Shown: positions 1-7,313 of the stretch, piece by piece
How the letters are laid out: each line of letters starts with the position of its first letter
Numbering within the stretch: position 1 is the first letter of the stretch
Source of the DNA: Bacteroidales bacterium
GTDB taxonomy: Bacteria; Bacteroidota; Bacteroidia; Bacteroidales; UBA7960
NCBI GenBank assembly: GCA_007132865.1
Contig: SLNU01000099.1
Span: 1 to 28,893 of the forward strand
Length of the DNA: 28,893 nucleotides
Direction of reading: 5' to 3'
Made by a program: the position numbers and the translations under genes
The notes under the pieces: generated by a model
What the model was told of the DNA's origin: nothing
Database searches by the model: none
What the model saw: only the letters and a program-made list of their open reading frames with translations

Positions 1-972
1 GGCCTTCTGGCTGAAGGTGGAGTAGGAGTGGACCTTGTTTTTGAAGAGCAGCAGGGTGGTAATGACCGGCATAAGCATCATTTTATGTCCGTCTATCACC
101 ACGGAGTCGGCCATTTCTATCCCGCTGAGGAGCTGCTTGTATTTTTCACTGAAAATGGCCGCACCGCCATGGGCCCCATCCACATGGAACCACAGCCCAT
201 GCTTTTGGCAGAACCGGCCAATGGCCTGCAGGTCGTCAAACATGCCGGTGGCCGTGGAAGGTGCGCTGCCCACGACGGCCATGACCCTTAAGCCTTTCTC
301 AGTGGCCTGGCGGTAGGCTTCCTCCAGGCGGGAAACCTCCATATGGTAATCCTTGTTGACCGGGATTTTTATGATGCCCTCGCTTCCCAGTCCCATGATA
401 CGGCAGGCACGGTCAATGCAGTAATGGGCCTCATCAGACACCATCACCGCAAGCTTTTCTCCGTGACCATCCTCCCAGACATCGGTTCCCTCCACCGCCT
501 TCCTTGCCGCCAGCAGGGCGGTCAGGTTGGCCAGCGTGCCTCCCGAGGTGATGGAACCATCCCCGTTTTCTGAGAACCCCAGGCGCTCCAGGAAGCTCTC
601 CACGACCAGCTTTTCGATGGCCGTGGCAGAGGGACCCACCTCATAGACGGCCATTCCGTTGTTGACAAATGCCCCCAATAAACCCGCCAGAGCCGCAACG
701 GGCATGGACGGGGATACCTGGTGGCCCAGGTAACGGGGGTGGTGCATATGGTTGGAATATTTCAGGATGTCCTCAAAAAGACGCGTGAGCGGCTGGCCGT
801 TCAGCTCATAATCTCTCCAGAAAGCAAGCTGCTCCTCGGGTTCTTTCCAGTCCAATACATTGATTTCCTTGTTTTTAGAGTCGGATAGGTATTTGGTGAG
901 CAGTTCAACCAGCTCATGGCCAAGTCGGTTGAATGTTTCGGGGTCGTAAGCCTGTTGCAGTTTGCTTTCCAT
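1..972 (-). CDS. Group II PLP-dependent decarboxylase (aromatic amino acid / diaminobutyrate / glutamate decarboxylase-like), 3' end outside window
   Basis: The minus strand is open from ATG at 972-970 to the window edge (324 codons), so the C-terminal part is missing. The fold-type I core of group II decarboxylases is visible: a central H-V-D-G-A-H-G-G stretch with D265, expected to contact the pyridine nitrogen of PLP, and D-G-H-K with K297 as the expected Schiff-base lysine. An N-terminal MHHPRYLGHQ segment followed by a T-S-G-G-T-L-A-N segment is also typical. Family members remove the carboxyl group of L-amino acids in the cytosol to give amines; the substrate cannot be told from this part. 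The start lies only three bases from a 41-unit heptamer array, so no ribosome-binding sequence of the usual kind precedes it. The array holds no start codon on this strand, and an in-frame TAA lies near 1120-1122, so translation cannot begin further upstream within the array. Confidence 0.9.
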   Translation of the reverse strand, partial: MESKLQQAYDPETFNRLGHELVELLTKYLSDSKNKEINVLDWKEPEEQLAFWRDYELNGQPLTRLFEDILKYSNHMHHPRYLGHQVSPSMPVAALAGLLGAFVNNGMAVYEVGPSATAIEKLVVESFLERLGFSENGDGSITSGGTLANLTALLAARKAVEGTDVWEDGHGEKLAVMVSDEAHYCIDRACRIMGLGSEGIIKIPVNKDYHMEVSRLEEAYRQATEKGLRVMAVVGSAPSTATGMFDDLQAIGRFCQKHGLWFHVDGAHGGAAIFSEKYKQLLSGIEMADSVVIDGHKMMLMPVITTLLLFKNKVHSYSTFSQKA

Positions 973-975
973 ATG

Positions 976-1262
976 TTGGGTATTGGCTATTGGGTGTTGG
1001 TTGTTGGCTATTGGCTGTTGGGTATTGGCTATTGGGTGTTGGGTGTTGGTTATTGGGTATTGGCTGTTGGCTGTTGGGTGTTGGTTATTGGGTATTGGCT
1101 GTTGGCTGTTGGGTGTTGGTTATTGGGTATTGGCTGTTGGGTGTTGGGTGTTGGTTATTGGCTGTTGGCTGTTGGGTGTTGGTTATTGGTTATTGGCTAT
1201 TGGGTGTTGGTTGTTGGCTATTGGCTATTGGGTATTGGCTGTTGGCTATTGGGTGTTGGTGG
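976..1262. repeat. Tandem heptanucleotide array, 41 units of TTGGNTR
   Basis: Forty-one consecutive 7-base units with no insertion or deletion. Forty fit TTGG[G/C/T]T[A/G]; the last (1256-1262) is TTGGTGG. Only positions 5 and 7 vary. There is a higher-order order: 1046-1080 and 1081-1115 are identical 35-mers (five units), 1116-1150 differs by one base, and 1151-1178 is the same block lacking one unit. A four-unit motif near the left end (units 2-5) recurs as units 32-35. All three plus frames are stop-free, which produces spurious Trp/Leu/Gly/Val-rich reading frames. The plus strand has a GG pair every 7 bases; the minus strand is C/A-rich with CCAA every 7 bases. The array ends three bases before the decarboxylase ATG. 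Confidence 0.97.
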
Positions 1263-1538
1263 CTGGCATGGACCTTGCCTTTGGGGGCACGGGTCCAAAA
1301 TTAATTCTTTTCGGGGAAAGCTTACCACCCGTCTCCGGGTTTTTACAATCTCATTCGAAATATGTCTCTTGTCCTGCATGGCCGGCTCAGAAACACGGCC
1401 GGTGGTCCTATATCTTGCATGGCGGGTCAGAACCATGGCCGGCGCGGCCTCAAACATTATGGGAGGAACATTGTTTGTACTTTGGAAACCAGACGGTGTC
1501 CGCGCGCGGGACCGGCTTACACAAGCATCTATTATCCG
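1263..1538. other. Intergenic region between heptamer array and dioxygenase gene
   Basis: No convincing gene here. It holds a candidate minus-strand -7 element (1296-1303) and two diverged copies of a roughly 28-bp sequence rich in GGCCGG (about 1375-1402 and 1416-1442). Each copy can form a short hairpin, for example GGCCG at 1380-1384 with CGGCC at 1396-1400, and CATGG at 1418-1422 with CCATG at 1433-1437. Reading frames that cross the region continue artificially from the heptamer array. A sequence resembling the phylum's promoter (TACTTTG near 1480-1486) lacks one base of the TAnnTTTG spacing, so I do not call it. Confidence 0.5.
1296..1303 (-). promoter_or_regulatory. Candidate Bacteroidota -7 promoter element TAATTTTG for the decarboxylase
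   Basis: The minus strand reads TAATTTTG, matching TAnnTTTG. No TTTG occurs at the ideal 19-base distance upstream. If used, transcription would start near 1289 and the mRNA would carry the whole heptamer array in a leader of about 315 bases. The ten plus-strand bases CAAAATTAAT also occur at the candidate promoter of the M23 peptidase gene (16607-16616). Confidence 0.4.
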
Positions 1539-2492
1539 ATGAAAAGAAATATCACAGGCATACACCATATCACTGCCCTGGCCTCCGACCCGGCAAAAAA
1601 CCTTGATTTTTACACCGGGGTGCTGGGCCTGCGCCTTATCAAAAAGACGGTCAATTTCGATGCCCCTGACGTTTACCATCTCTATTACGGGGATGAAGCG
1701 GGGAGCCCCGGAAGCATTCTTACCTTTTTCCCCTACGAGGGCATCCGGCGGGGCAGCCATGGGAAGGGACTGGTCAACACGACCACCTTTTCCTTGCCCA
1801 TGGATTCGATCGGTTTCTGGGAGGAAAGGCTGAAACGTTTTGGGGTGCCGCACAAAGATGCCCAGGAGCGGCTGGGGAATGAAGTATTCATTTATTTTGA
1901 GGATCCTGATGGGCTGGGCCTGGAACTGGTGTTCAATGAGCATGACCCGCGACCGGGCTTTACCTACGGCCACATTCCCGCTAAGCATGCCATCCGAGGT
2001 TTCTTCAGTGCAGAAATATGGGCCGGGGGTTATGAGCGGACTGCGGCTTTGCTTACCAATCAGATGGACCATGTGCTGATTGCCGAGCAGGGGAACAGGT
2101 TCCGTTTCGCGGCCACCGATTCCCCCGGTAACTACATCGATATACTGGTACCCAATGCCTCTGGCAATGGCATGAGCGGGGCAGGCACCATTCACCATCT
2201 GGCGTTCAGCACACCCGATGAGGAAACCCAGCTGATCGCCAGGCGGCGGATCGCCGAGCGTATGCTGAACCCGACACCGGTGATTGACAGGCAGTACTTC
2301 AAGTCCATTTATTTCAGGGAGCCTTCAGGCGTGTTGTTCGAAGTGGCGACGGAAGCGCCGGGGTTTGCTGTCGATGAACCGGTAGAAAGTTTGGGTGAGG
2401 GACTAATGCTTCCACCACGCTACGAGCCTTTCCGTGCGCAGCTGGAAAAAAGCCTTCCGGACCTGAAGCTCAATCTTGAAGCGTATCAGTAA
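1539..2492 (+). CDS. Ring-cleaving dioxygenase / VOC-fold protein, MhqO/MhqE-like
   Basis: 317 residues with two vicinal-oxygen-chelate (glyoxalase/extradiol dioxygenase) modules. The first starts at G-I-H-H-I-T-A-L (residues 7-14) and ends near E-L-V-F-N-E (129-134); the second starts at G-T-I-H-H-L-A-F (216-223) and ends at L-F-E-V-A-T-E (266-272). H219/H220 and E268 are candidate metal ligands. Length and layout match the MhqO/MhqE group (about 310 residues), linked in Bacillus to quinone and catechol stress. The ATG at 1539 was chosen because the conserved family start (G-I-H-H) follows directly; the longer upstream frame is low-complexity read-through. The next gene is a hydrolase like MhqD, the same pairing as in Bacillus. 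The exact substrate is inference from family and context. Confidence 0.9.
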   Translation: MKRNITGIHHITALASDPAKNLDFYTGVLGLRLIKKTVNFDAPDVYHLYYGDEAGSPGSILTFFPYEGIRRGSHGKGLVNTTTFSLPMDSIGFWEERLKRFGVPHKDAQERLGNEVFIYFEDPDGLGLELVFNEHDPRPGFTYGHIPAKHAIRGFFSAEIWAGGYERTAALLTNQMDHVLIAEQGNRFRFAATDSPGNYIDILVPNASGNGMSGAGTIHHLAFSTPDEETQLIARRRIAERMLNPTPVIDRQYFKSIYFREPSGVLFEVATEAPGFAVDEPVESLGEGLMLPPRYEPFRAQLEKSLPDLKLNLEAYQ

Positions 2493-2520
2493 TTGCCCTT
2501 GAAGCGTATCAGTAATTGCC
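2475..2520. repeat. Perfect 23-bp tandem duplication across a stop codon
   Basis: Bases 2475-2497 are repeated exactly at 2498-2520. The first copy holds the last codons and TAA stop (2490-2492) of the dioxygenase gene, so the second copy is a non-coding duplicate of the gene end. Confidence 0.97.
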
Positions 2521-2556
2521 AGAACTTTTTTAAACATTGCCAGAACATTTTTAAAG
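2515..2556. repeat. 21-bp near-perfect tandem duplication
   Basis: 2515-2535 and 2536-2556 match at 19 of 21 positions (ATTGCCAGAAC followed by a T/A run). It overlaps the end of the 23-bp duplication and fills most of the spacer before the hydrolase ATG at 2565. Confidence 0.93.
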
Positions 2557-2564
2557 GTATAACC

Positions 2565-3206
2565 ATGCATACAGCCCGGATCCATAGAGCGGGACTCCCA
2601 CTGGAGAGCGCAGAAAGGGTGATGATCATGATCCATGGCCGTGGGGCCACGGCCGACAATATAGTCGGACTGGCACCCCAGCTGGCGCTGGAGGGGTTTG
2701 CACTGCTGGCCCCCGAGGCAACAAACAACACCTGGTACCCACATTCTTTCATGGTCCCGCCGGAGTACAACGAACCCTGGCTGGGATCGGCCCTTGCACT
2801 GCTGGAACGCATGGAGTCGGATCTGGTAAGTGACGGCTTTGCCCCGGACGACATCTGGTTTCTGGGCTTTTCGCAAGGGGCTTGTCTGACGCTGGAATAT
2901 ACGGCCCGACATGCGAAGCGTTATGGCGGGGTGATTGCTTTTACAGGCGGACTAATCGGGGATCGCGTCCGCCAGGAAAATTATCACGGGGACTTTGCCC
3001 GAACCCCTGTTTTCTTAGGTAGCAGTGACCCCGACATGCATATACCGGTGGGGCGTGTGCATGAATCAGGGAAGATCTTACAGGACATGAATGCCGATGT
3101 GCATATACAAATCTACCCGGATATGGGGCATACCATCAGTGAAGAGGAAATTTTGTTCGTTAACGAACGGATACTCCGCTCAGCTTCCGGACCGCCTGAC
3201 GCCTGA
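2565..3206 (+). CDS. Alpha/beta hydrolase, phospholipase/carboxylesterase family (MhqD-like)
   Basis: 213 residues, a single serine hydrolase domain without signal peptide, so cytosolic. I-H-G-R-G (residues 23-27) is the oxyanion-hole region, G-F-S-Q-G (101-105) carries nucleophile S103, D155 or D157 in G-S-S-D-P-D is the likely acid, and H189 in D-M-G-H-T is the catalytic histidine. This is the pattern of the YpfH/EstB-like esterases that include MhqD. ATG 2565 was preferred over an upstream in-frame start because the extra 24 residues are encoded by tandem-duplicated spacer DNA. It lies 72 bases after the dioxygenase gene on the same strand, so the two probably share a transcript. The 3' end overlaps the convergent DUF2807 gene by 27 bases. 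Confidence 0.9.
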   Translation: MHTARIHRAGLPLESAERVMIMIHGRGATADNIVGLAPQLALEGFALLAPEATNNTWYPHSFMVPPEYNEPWLGSALALLERMESDLVSDGFAPDDIWFLGFSQGACLTLEYTARHAKRYGGVIAFTGGLIGDRVRQENYHGDFARTPVFLGSSDPDMHIPVGRVHESGKILQDMNADVHIQIYPDMGHTISEEEILFVNERILRSASGPPDA

Positions 3207-3923
3207 AGAGCCGCTGGTGCGGACATCCACAACCGGACTCCCGCCAACAATTCTAAGGTCGGATGAGCCGGAAAGGGAGCCGGTGACTCTTTGGGTGATA
3301 GTGGCCCACATATCTGATGAGCCGCTCAGTCTGACACTTGCTACGGCACATTCAAAATTCTGGCCCCTGAAATCGCTGGAACCGCTGGCGGTGACCTCCG
3401 CAAAAGCTGCAAATCCGCCAATATGTACGTCTGATGAACCCGAAGAATTGACATACAACTCATCAACTTCCACGCTCAACCGGATATCGCTGGCGCCGCT
3501 GGAAGACAGGACCAGCCTGGGTTGCCTTACGGCATTGGTAAACACTGCTGTGGATGCACCGCTGGTTTTCAGTTCACGAATGGCGGGCATGGTGACATGG
3601 ACTTTAAGTTCCGTGTACCTACGGAGGTTTGTGGAAGGCGCCATGCCGATACGCAGGGTTTTTCCAATGGTCTCGATCTGTATGCGTTCCATCAGGTTGT
3701 CATCGGCTACGACCTCTACATGCCATCCGTCACCAATTGTGATAAAAAGGTCGAAGGCCCCGCCGACGGTTATCTGGTCAAACCCTCTGATGTTCCTGGT
3801 CTCGCTGACCACATTCCCGCTGCCGCTTATGCCTCTCCACTGTCCCATGGCCTGTATGGAGCAGAAACTGATGATGAAAAGCCATGCAAGGCCGTTTGCA
3901 AAAACTTTGGTTTGTTTGTTCAT
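3180..3923 (-). CDS. Secreted DUF2807 (GIN domain) protein
   Basis: 247 residues. Residues 1-27 form a signal peptide (K-rich start, hydrophobic core around 10-22, likely cleavage before Gln near A-M-G-Q). The rest is a parallel beta-type repeat domain: from about residue 120 the motif S-G-[AS]-S-[DTG] recurs roughly every 20 residues (S-G-A-S-T, S-G-A-S-D, then several S-G-S-S-D), ending in S-G-S-S-G. This is the head domain Pfam calls putative auto-transporter adhesin, common in Bacteroidota as small exported proteins of unknown role. Exported, probably periplasmic or surface-associated. It faces the hydrolase gene tail to tail. No clear TAnnTTTG element was found in the 105-base gap upstream. 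Confidence 0.9.
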   Translation of the reverse strand: MNKQTKVFANGLAWLFIISFCSIQAMGQWRGISGSGNVVSETRNIRGFDQITVGGAFDLFITIGDGWHVEVVADDNLMERIQIETIGKTLRIGMAPSTNLRRYTELKVHVTMPAIRELKTSGASTAVFTNAVRQPRLVLSSSGASDIRLSVEVDELYVNSSGSSDVHIGGFAAFAEVTASGSSDFRGQNFECAVASVRLSGSSDMWATITQRVTGSLSGSSDLRIVGGSPVVDVRTSGSSGVRRSGS

Positions 3924-4028
3924 GGTTGCCGTTTTTTAAAATAAAGAATATCTTTAAGACGTTTGAATTCGTGAATAGTTACAGGCAATGGATTTTTTAC
4001 TGATTTAAATATCAAAATATATTAGCGT

Positions 4029-5249
4029 ATGTTGATTCATTCACACCGGCCCGGCCAATTCTTCCACATAGTCACTCTCATTCTGCTGGCCACATTTACC
4101 TCCTGTCTGAAGGATGAAGAGGCGCCGCCTGCTTACCAGCCAGAATTTCTGATTGAGGCCGTTCATGTTTTGGACCTTAGCCGGGAAGAGGTCGCGGAAA
4201 TGCTGTCACAGGACGGTTTTTATCCCCCGGGTACAGGGGTGCTGATAAGGTATGGTGTGGATGCTTACAGGCTGACTTACAATACTGTTTTATGGGACGG
4301 AACGGAAATTGAGGCTTCGGGTGCATTGCTCATTCCGAAAACGACCGATAAGTTTCCGCTACTTTCGTTTCAGCCCGGCACACTTGGCAGTCCGTCGGAG
4401 GCACCATCCCTTTTTCAGTCTTTGTATACAGACCTGGCCAGTGTGTTTTCATCAACGGGATTCATCGTGGCTTTGCCTGATTATCCTGGTTATGGGGTCA
4501 GTGCGGAGATCGAACACCCTTACGAACACCGCCAAAGCCTGGCTACGGCAACCCGTGACATGATACGGGCAGCCAGGGAGTTTTTCCTGGTTGAAAGAAG
4601 GGAGGCTTTGTCCGATCAGCTTTTCCTGTCAGGTTATTCTGCAGGAGGCTTTGCCACCCTGGCTGCACTGAAGCTGCTGCAGGAAGACCATGCGGATGAG
4701 TTCCGGGTAACCGCTGCAACGGCCGGGGGAGGGGCCTATAACAAAACAATGATGTTTCGGGATATTGTCGGGGCTGACACCGCGCGGCCTCATATAGGTC
4801 TTTACCTATGGGCATTGGATGGGTATAATAAGATATACCCGGAACTGAGACGTCCGTACACTGCATATTTTAACGAGCCCTGGGCTACGCAGATTGCGCA
4901 GGACGGGGTGTTCTCCGGGGTGGAGAATAATCCGTCCCTATTGCTGAACCCTTCCTTTGTGGAAGGCATTTTGACTGGAAGTGACACCGAATTTTTATCG
5001 GTACTGGCAGACAATGACGTCTATGACTGGCGTCCGGAGATACCCCTGAAGCTCTATCATGGCCTTATAGACGAGGTTGTCCCCTTCTTCAACGCCCAGA
5101 CAGCCTATGATGCGATGACCGCCAGGGGGGCGGCAGACCTGGAGTTGGACCGCATTGGTGAGGGCACCCATGAGTCGAGTCTCATCAATTATATGGTGGG
5201 GACTTTCGGCTATTTCTTCACCGTCAGGGATACTGGTTCGGGGAAATAA
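4029..5249 (+). CDS. Surface-exposed lipoprotein, alpha/beta hydrolase (lipase/esterase-like)
   Basis: 406 residues. A lipoprotein signal peptide ends at T-S-C with C26. The residues after it are L-K-D-E-E, matching the Bacteroidota lipoprotein export signal (K followed by two acidic residues) that sends lipoproteins to the outer face of the outer membrane. The hydrolase domain has G-Y-S-A-G-G with nucleophile S204, H-G-L-I-D-E with acid D348, and G-T-H with H381, so the catalytic triad appears complete. An F-Q-P-G-T segment (114-118) and a D-Y-P-G-Y-G segment (151-156) resemble fungal-type secretory lipases and related bacterial esterases. Substrate unknown. It starts at ATG 4029 and is followed, after a 71-base gap with its own promoter-like element, by the DUF4914-type gene. 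Confidence 0.88.
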   Translation: MLIHSHRPGQFFHIVTLILLATFTSCLKDEEAPPAYQPEFLIEAVHVLDLSREEVAEMLSQDGFYPPGTGVLIRYGVDAYRLTYNTVLWDGTEIEASGALLIPKTTDKFPLLSFQPGTLGSPSEAPSLFQSLYTDLASVFSSTGFIVALPDYPGYGVSAEIEHPYEHRQSLATATRDMIRAAREFFLVERREALSDQLFLSGYSAGGFATLAALKLLQEDHADEFRVTAATAGGGAYNKTMMFRDIVGADTARPHIGLYLWALDGYNKIYPELRRPYTAYFNEPWATQIAQDGVFSGVENNPSLLLNPSFVEGILTGSDTEFLSVLADNDVYDWRPEIPLKLYHGLIDEVVPFFNAQTAYDAMTARGAADLELDRIGEGTHESSLINYMVGTFGYFFTVRDTGSGK

Positions 5250-5284
5250 GCGGACGGCAAAGGCAGAACTTACCCTCAGTTTTG

Positions 5285-5292
5285 TACCTTTG
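5285..5292 (+). promoter_or_regulatory. Bacteroidota -7 element TACCTTTG for the DUF4914-type gene
   Basis: TACCTTTG matches TAnnTTTG; no TTTG at the ideal upstream spacing. Expected transcription start is near 5298, giving a leader of about 20 bases to GTG 5321. This position argues against the in-frame TTG at 5282, which would lie inside the promoter. Confidence 0.5.
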
Positions 5293-5320
5293 CCCGTTAT
5301 TCACCCCAATCATTTATCGC

Positions 5321-7252
5321 GTGAAAAATATTTTTGAAGTCCTTAAGGAAAAACAAATCACCCTCCCGGATGATGTCACTGATCTTTTAACCGGAGCGAA
5401 AAGCGTCCGGTTTTTCAATACCGTTGAAGAGCTGGCGGATGCCTCTACCGGGGACAAGGACCAGCTTAGCTTTGAAGTGGGCTATGATGTTCCGGGAAAA
5501 GGAAGGGTCGCAGAAGCGGTTGTTCATAGAGTAAAAAACGGAATATCAGCTAATTATGTCGAAAAATATATGCGCCGGAGGGACCCCGAAACGATGGTCA
5601 TCGGGGATGATTTACCATCCGACAAAACCCTTTACAAAGATAAATACGGACAGGATTTCTCCAAACTAAGGGGGGAAACCATGGCCTGGCTGAAAGAGCA
5701 GGACCTGGCTGTCTTTTTTTATTTTGCGGGCCAGCAGGGGATTGGTGCAGGTGGCATAGCGATCGCCCCTGCAAATGCGGCTTTTTTTGCCATGGGACTG
5801 GCCATGCTGCAGAAGATGCTCTCGCTGGATGAATTGCCCCAGGGGTTCAGCGTAGATTCCGTTATATACGTGGCTCCGCCGTTCAGACACACCCATTTTG
5901 AGGGCCGGCAGGTGGTCGTTCACAACCGTTCAGAAACCCTGCACGAGGTCTATTCATACAATCTCTATCCAGGTCCAAGTGCCAAAAAAGGCCTTTACGG
6001 GGTATTGCTCTTCAAGGGATCAAGGGAGGGCTGGATCACGGCCCACTGCTCTGCCGTGCAGGTTTTTAGCCCGTACGACAACTTCACGAACTTCATGCAT
6101 GAAGGGGCCAGCGGGGGCGGAAAGAGTGAAATGTTCCAGCATATCGTCCGGGAGGAGCAGGGAAATGTATTGGTCGGCGAGAATACGATTACCGGCGAAA
6201 AACGATTTGTTTCCATTCCCCAGCTCTGTGGATTCCGGCCGTTCGCGGATGATATGGCTATGTGCCATCCGTCCATTCAGCGTGATAACGGTAAGCTGAC
6301 CATCCTGGACGCAGAGAATGGCTGGTTTATCCGGGTTGACAGTGTGACGGAATATGGCAAGGACCCCTTTCTGGAGAAGCTTGCCATACAGTCCAAACGT
6401 CCCCTGCTGTTTTTGAATATTGAAACCCAGCCGGGGTGCACCGCCCTGCCGTGGGACCATATTGAGGATGAGCCAGGGGTTCGTTGCCCCAATCCCCGCA
6501 TGGTGGTTCCGAGAGACATGATCCCCGGCATCGTCAACAAACCCCTGAATATAGATGTGAGAAGCTTCGGGGTACGCACACCCCCCTTTACCCTTGAGAA
6601 TCCATCTTACGGAATCATTGGCCTGTTCCATATCCTGCCTCCGGCGCTGGCCTGGTTGTGGCGGCTGGTCGCTCCCCGCGGCCACGGCAATCCGAGCATC
6701 CTGGGCACGGACAGTATGGAGAGCGAAGGCGTTGGGTCTTACTGGCCGTTTGCTACCGGAAAAATGATTAAACAGGCCAATCTCTTGCTGGACCAGATCA
6801 TCAAAACCCCTCGGACCCGCTACACATTAAGCCCAAACCAGTACATTGGGGTGTGGAAGGTGGGTTTCAAGCCCCAGCTGCTGATGAGGGAGTACCTGAC
6901 CAGGCGTGGGAATGCCAAGTTCCGCACGGACCAGTACCAGCCTGCACGATGCCCGTTGCTGGGTTACGAGCTGAACTACCTGTCAATCGAAGGCAGCAAG
7001 GTTCCCACACGGTTTTTGAAGGTTTACAGGCAGCTGGAGGTAAAAGAGGAAGGATACGACAAGGGGGCCGAGATGCTGACCAACTTCTTTCACACAGAAT
7101 TGAAGAAATACCTGCAGCCAGATTTGGCACCCAAAGGCCGTGAAATCATTGAAGCCTGCCTGAATGGTGCCGGCCAGGAGGAATACATCAGCATTTTGCC
7201 TATGGATTACCAGTATTCCTTCTTTTCACATGAGATAGAAGCCGAAGATTAG
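5321..7252 (+). CDS. DUF4914-type protein with P-loop-like motif
   Basis: 643 residues from GTG 5321. I recognise the overall sequence as the DUF4914 type found in Bacteroidota and some anaerobic Firmicutes; no function is established that I know of. A glycine-rich H-E-G-A-S-G-G-G-K-S-E segment (about residues 260-270, K268) looks like a Walker A loop. It is followed by an N-G-W-F-I-R-V-D stretch and N-P-R-M-V-V-P. The order, P-loop then acidic/aromatic segment then N-P-R, recalls ATP-dependent PEP carboxykinase and HPr kinase folds; that link is my inference. No signal peptide, so cytosolic. GTG was chosen because it follows the TACCTTTG element by about 30 bases; residues encoded upstream of it are atypical. 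Convergent with valS across a 61-base gap in which I see no strong terminator. Confidence 0.8.
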   Translation: MKNIFEVLKEKQITLPDDVTDLLTGAKSVRFFNTVEELADASTGDKDQLSFEVGYDVPGKGRVAEAVVHRVKNGISANYVEKYMRRRDPETMVIGDDLPSDKTLYKDKYGQDFSKLRGETMAWLKEQDLAVFFYFAGQQGIGAGGIAIAPANAAFFAMGLAMLQKMLSLDELPQGFSVDSVIYVAPPFRHTHFEGRQVVVHNRSETLHEVYSYNLYPGPSAKKGLYGVLLFKGSREGWITAHCSAVQVFSPYDNFTNFMHEGASGGGKSEMFQHIVREEQGNVLVGENTITGEKRFVSIPQLCGFRPFADDMAMCHPSIQRDNGKLTILDAENGWFIRVDSVTEYGKDPFLEKLAIQSKRPLLFLNIETQPGCTALPWDHIEDEPGVRCPNPRMVVPRDMIPGIVNKPLNIDVRSFGVRTPPFTLENPSYGIIGLFHILPPALAWLWRLVAPRGHGNPSILGTDSMESEGVGSYWPFATGKMIKQANLLLDQIIKTPRTRYTLSPNQYIGVWKVGFKPQLLMREYLTRRGNAKFRTDQYQPARCPLLGYELNYLSIEGSKVPTRFLKVYRQLEVKEEGYDKGAEMLTNFFHTELKKYLQPDLAPKGREIIEACLNGAGQEEYISILPMDYQYSFFSHEIEAED

Positions 7253-7313
7253 CTGGCCGGCATGAACCGGTGAACAGGGTGACACGGGGGCGGCATTGAA
7301 AGCCTGCGACCGG

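Noticed and set aside
976..1262. CRISPR array
   Set aside because: Units are 7 bases with no spacers and no cas genes nearby.
1375..1442. Mobile-element ends or REP-like elements
   Set aside because: The two GGCCGG-rich copies are short, diverged and in direct orientation, with no transposase or target-site duplication.
916..1606. Three overlapping plus-strand reading frames rich in Leu, Gly, Val, Tyr and Trp
   Set aside because: All three frames through the heptamer array are open only because TTGGNTR contains no stop codon in any phase; the proteins are artefacts of the repeat.
1218..2198. 326-codon minus-strand frame opposite the dioxygenase gene
   Set aside because: It is antisense to a clear VOC-family protein, resembles no known family, and ends in the heptamer array.
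3091..3939. 282-codon plus-strand frame opposite the DUF2807 gene
   Set aside because: Shadow of a Ser/Gly-rich coding strand; no domain and no plausible start context.
7253..7313. Terminator between the DUF4914-type gene and valS
   Set aside because: Two ACCGGT palindromes (7266-7271, 7309-7314) could pair over a long loop, but there is no T-tract and the stem is only six pairs.
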